Positions 62,923 through 64,000 of a DNA stretch of 64,000 nucleotides are shown here, piece by piece. How positions within the stretch are numbered: the first letter of the stretch is position 1; each line of letters begins with the position of its first letter. The DNA is from Streptomyces roseifaciens. Its GTDB lineage: Bacteria > Actinomycetota > Actinomycetes > Streptomycetales > Streptomycetaceae. A program made the position numbers and the translations under genes. The stretch spans positions 2,276,530 to 2,340,529 of the forward strand of contig NZ_LNBE01000003.1 in the NCBI RefSeq assembly GCF_001445655.1, given 5' to 3'. The notes below the pieces were generated by a model, which saw only the letters and a list, made by a program, of their open reading frames with translations, had not been told where the DNA came from and made no database searches.

Positions 62923-63738
62923 ATGACCACCTCGAAACCGGCCGACTCGGCCTGGACCGGCGTGGTGCCGGTCGACGACACCGCTCTGAGCGTGACCGAC
63001 ACCGGTGGCCCCGGCCGTCCCGTCGTCTATCTGAACGGCTGCTATGCCGACCACCGGCCCTGGCGGCCCGTGATCGCCGAACTCGGCACCGGCTGGCGGC
63101 ACATCACCTACGACGAGCGGGCTCGCGGCCGATCGAGGCGCTCGGCGGACCATTCGTTCGAGGCATGCCTCCGTGACGTCGATGCCGTCCTCGAGGCGAG
63201 GGGGGTGGACCGGCCGCTGCTGGTCGGGTGGCCCTACGGCGCGTTGATCGCGGCGCACTGTGCCGGCCGGAACCCGGACCGTACCTTCGGCATCGTCGGG
63301 GTTGACGGCCCGTTCCCCTGCGGCTGGACCGACGAGGCCTCCTTCGAGCGGATCCGGAAGCTGTTCCGCCGGATGGGCCGGCTGATGCCAGTGCTCCGGC
63401 CGCTGGGCCTGGCCGCGCGGATGACCACCGGGCAGCACGCCGAGGTAGCCATCGAGAGCCACAAGCTCCACGCCGCCCTCGGCCCGGTCCTCGACAGCCT
63501 GATCTGCCCGGTCCGGTATGCCGTCGCCTCGGGGGAGGCTTTCGGAAGCAAAGGGAACGAGCAAGAGCAGATGCGCACCACACTCGGCCCGGTGCTCGCC
63601 CGCAACCCGAACCTGAAGGTGAGCGCGAAGGTCGCGAGCAACCACGGCACGATCCTCCGCAAGGAATTCCGCGCCGTCGCCGTGGCAGTACGCGAGACGG
63701 CAGCGGCTCATGACCAGGAGGGTTCGCCGAGCCGATGA
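62923..63738 (+). CDS. Alpha/beta hydrolase with altered nucleophile elbow
   Basis: This 271-residue protein follows the alpha/beta hydrolase pattern: VVYLNGCYADHRPWRPVIAE, HITYDERARGRSRR and VDRPLLVGWPYGALIAAHCA. The nucleophile elbow should read G-x-S-x-G, but position 3 is Pro (CCC at about 63232-63234), one base from a Ser codon. The His near the end (SNHGTILRKEFRAV) is present. It may be catalytically dead. Its stop overlaps the MerR start by 4 bases, so it shares an operon with its probable regulator. Confidence 0.85.
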   Translation: MTTSKPADSAWTGVVPVDDTALSVTDTGGPGRPVVYLNGCYADHRPWRPVIAELGTGWRHITYDERARGRSRRSADHSFEACLRDVDAVLEARGVDRPLLVGWPYGALIAAHCAGRNPDRTFGIVGVDGPFPCGWTDEASFERIRKLFRRMGRLMPVLRPLGLAARMTTGQHAEVAIESHKLHAALGPVLDSLICPVRYAVASGEAFGSKGNEQEQMRTTLGPVLARNPNLKVSAKVASNHGTILRKEFRAVAVAVRETAAAHDQEGSPSR

Positions 63739-64000
63739 CGGATGGGCTCACGATCGGCCGGGCAGCGGCCTTCGCCGGCGTCACGATCAAGACCGTGCGG
63801 CACTACCACCGGCACGGGCTGCTCCAGGAACCCCGCCGCGACCGCTCCGGCTACCGCCGGTACGGATCAACCGAACTGCTGCGGCTGGTCCAGGTCCGCA
63901 CGCTGGCCGCCGCCGGCGTGCCGCTGGCCGGGATCGGGCCCCTGCTGGAGGCCGACGCCGAGCAGTTCGCCGCCGCACTCGTCGACGTCGAACAGCGCCT
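63735..64000 (+). CDS. MerR family regulator, cut by window end
   Basis: The first 88 residues are in the window. The MerR helix-turn-helix (LTIGRAAAFAGVTIKTVRHY, HRHGLLQEPRRDRSGYRRYG) and the following helices (LLRLVQVRTLAAAGVPLAGI) are clear. It is translationally coupled to the hydrolase gene (ATGA overlap) and probably acts at the dyad upstream of the operon. The effector domain lies beyond the edge. Confidence 0.92.
   Translation, partial: MTDGLTIGRAAAFAGVTIKTVRHYHRHGLLQEPRRDRSGYRRYGSTELLRLVQVRTLAAAGVPLAGIGPLLEADAEQFAAALVDVEQR

Noticed and set aside
62428..63711. 427-codon minus-strand ORF
   Set aside because: Most of it is antisense to the alpha/beta hydrolase gene, whose motifs are clear on the + strand.

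Overview
The window is high-GC actinobacterial chromosome, almost certainly Streptomyces. Codon third positions are G/C-rich, GTG starts and apparently leaderless starts are common, and several families are typical of the genus (SARP and MmyB-type regulators, DUF1707, DUF5995, SpoIIE-type phosphatase, ECF42 with a DGPF protein). The many broken genes and transposase remnants between about 49 and 63 kb suggest a chromosome arm rather than the core.

Region by region. 0-10 kb holds unlinked small genes: a partial DUF2278 protein, an acetyltransferase, a DUF5995 pair, DUF805, a broken MBL/rhodanese gene, a DUF5710/HNH protein, a secreted serine hydrolase, a 2H phosphoesterase and an M20 amidohydrolase. 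10.8-28.5 kb is a complete-looking RiPP cluster. A 58-residue precursor on the + strand faces a long minus-strand operon running SARP regulator, Ocin-ThiF-type cyclodehydratase partner, YcaO, double-nitroreductase SagB dehydrogenase, LanB glutamylation protein, LanB elimination/thiopeptide-type C protein, membrane M50 protease with a PqqD-like domain, ABC ATPase, ABC permease and a second YcaO. A divergent MmyB-like regulator closes the cluster at 28.9 kb. 29.9-49 kb mixes housekeeping and stress genes: DUF1707, a lipoprotein, GNAT, an ankyrin/HEAT protein, a membrane-anchored caspase with a small partner, a cupin, AKR, MarR/NmrA, PP2C, DGPF/ECF42 and flavohemoprotein. 49-64 kb has a CdtB-like nuclease relic, htpG, DUF899, remnants of an SDR, an IS and a phosphotransferase, an intact-looking IS5-family element with a passenger gene, a SUKH protein, TetR/DUF6463 and an alpha/beta hydrolase/MerR operon that runs off the end.

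The RiPP genes fit one pathway. The precursor leader is bound by the F protein. YcaO enzymes cyclise Cys and perhaps Ser/Thr, and SagB oxidises the azolines to azoles. The split LanB pair glutamylates and eliminates remaining Ser/Thr to dehydroamino acids. The M50 protein probably trims the leader and the ABC pair exports the product. Nine of the ten operon genes are joined by 4-14 bp overlaps or short gaps (6-103 bp). The SARP gene carries a TTA leucine codon near its start, so the cluster may be bldA-dependent. The precursor core is made only of Ser, Thr, Cys and a final Ala, and only one LanB-C-type protein is present where thiopeptide clusters usually have two (elimination and pyridine synthase). 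The final scaffold, thiopeptide macrocycle or goadsporin-like linear peptide, is therefore open.
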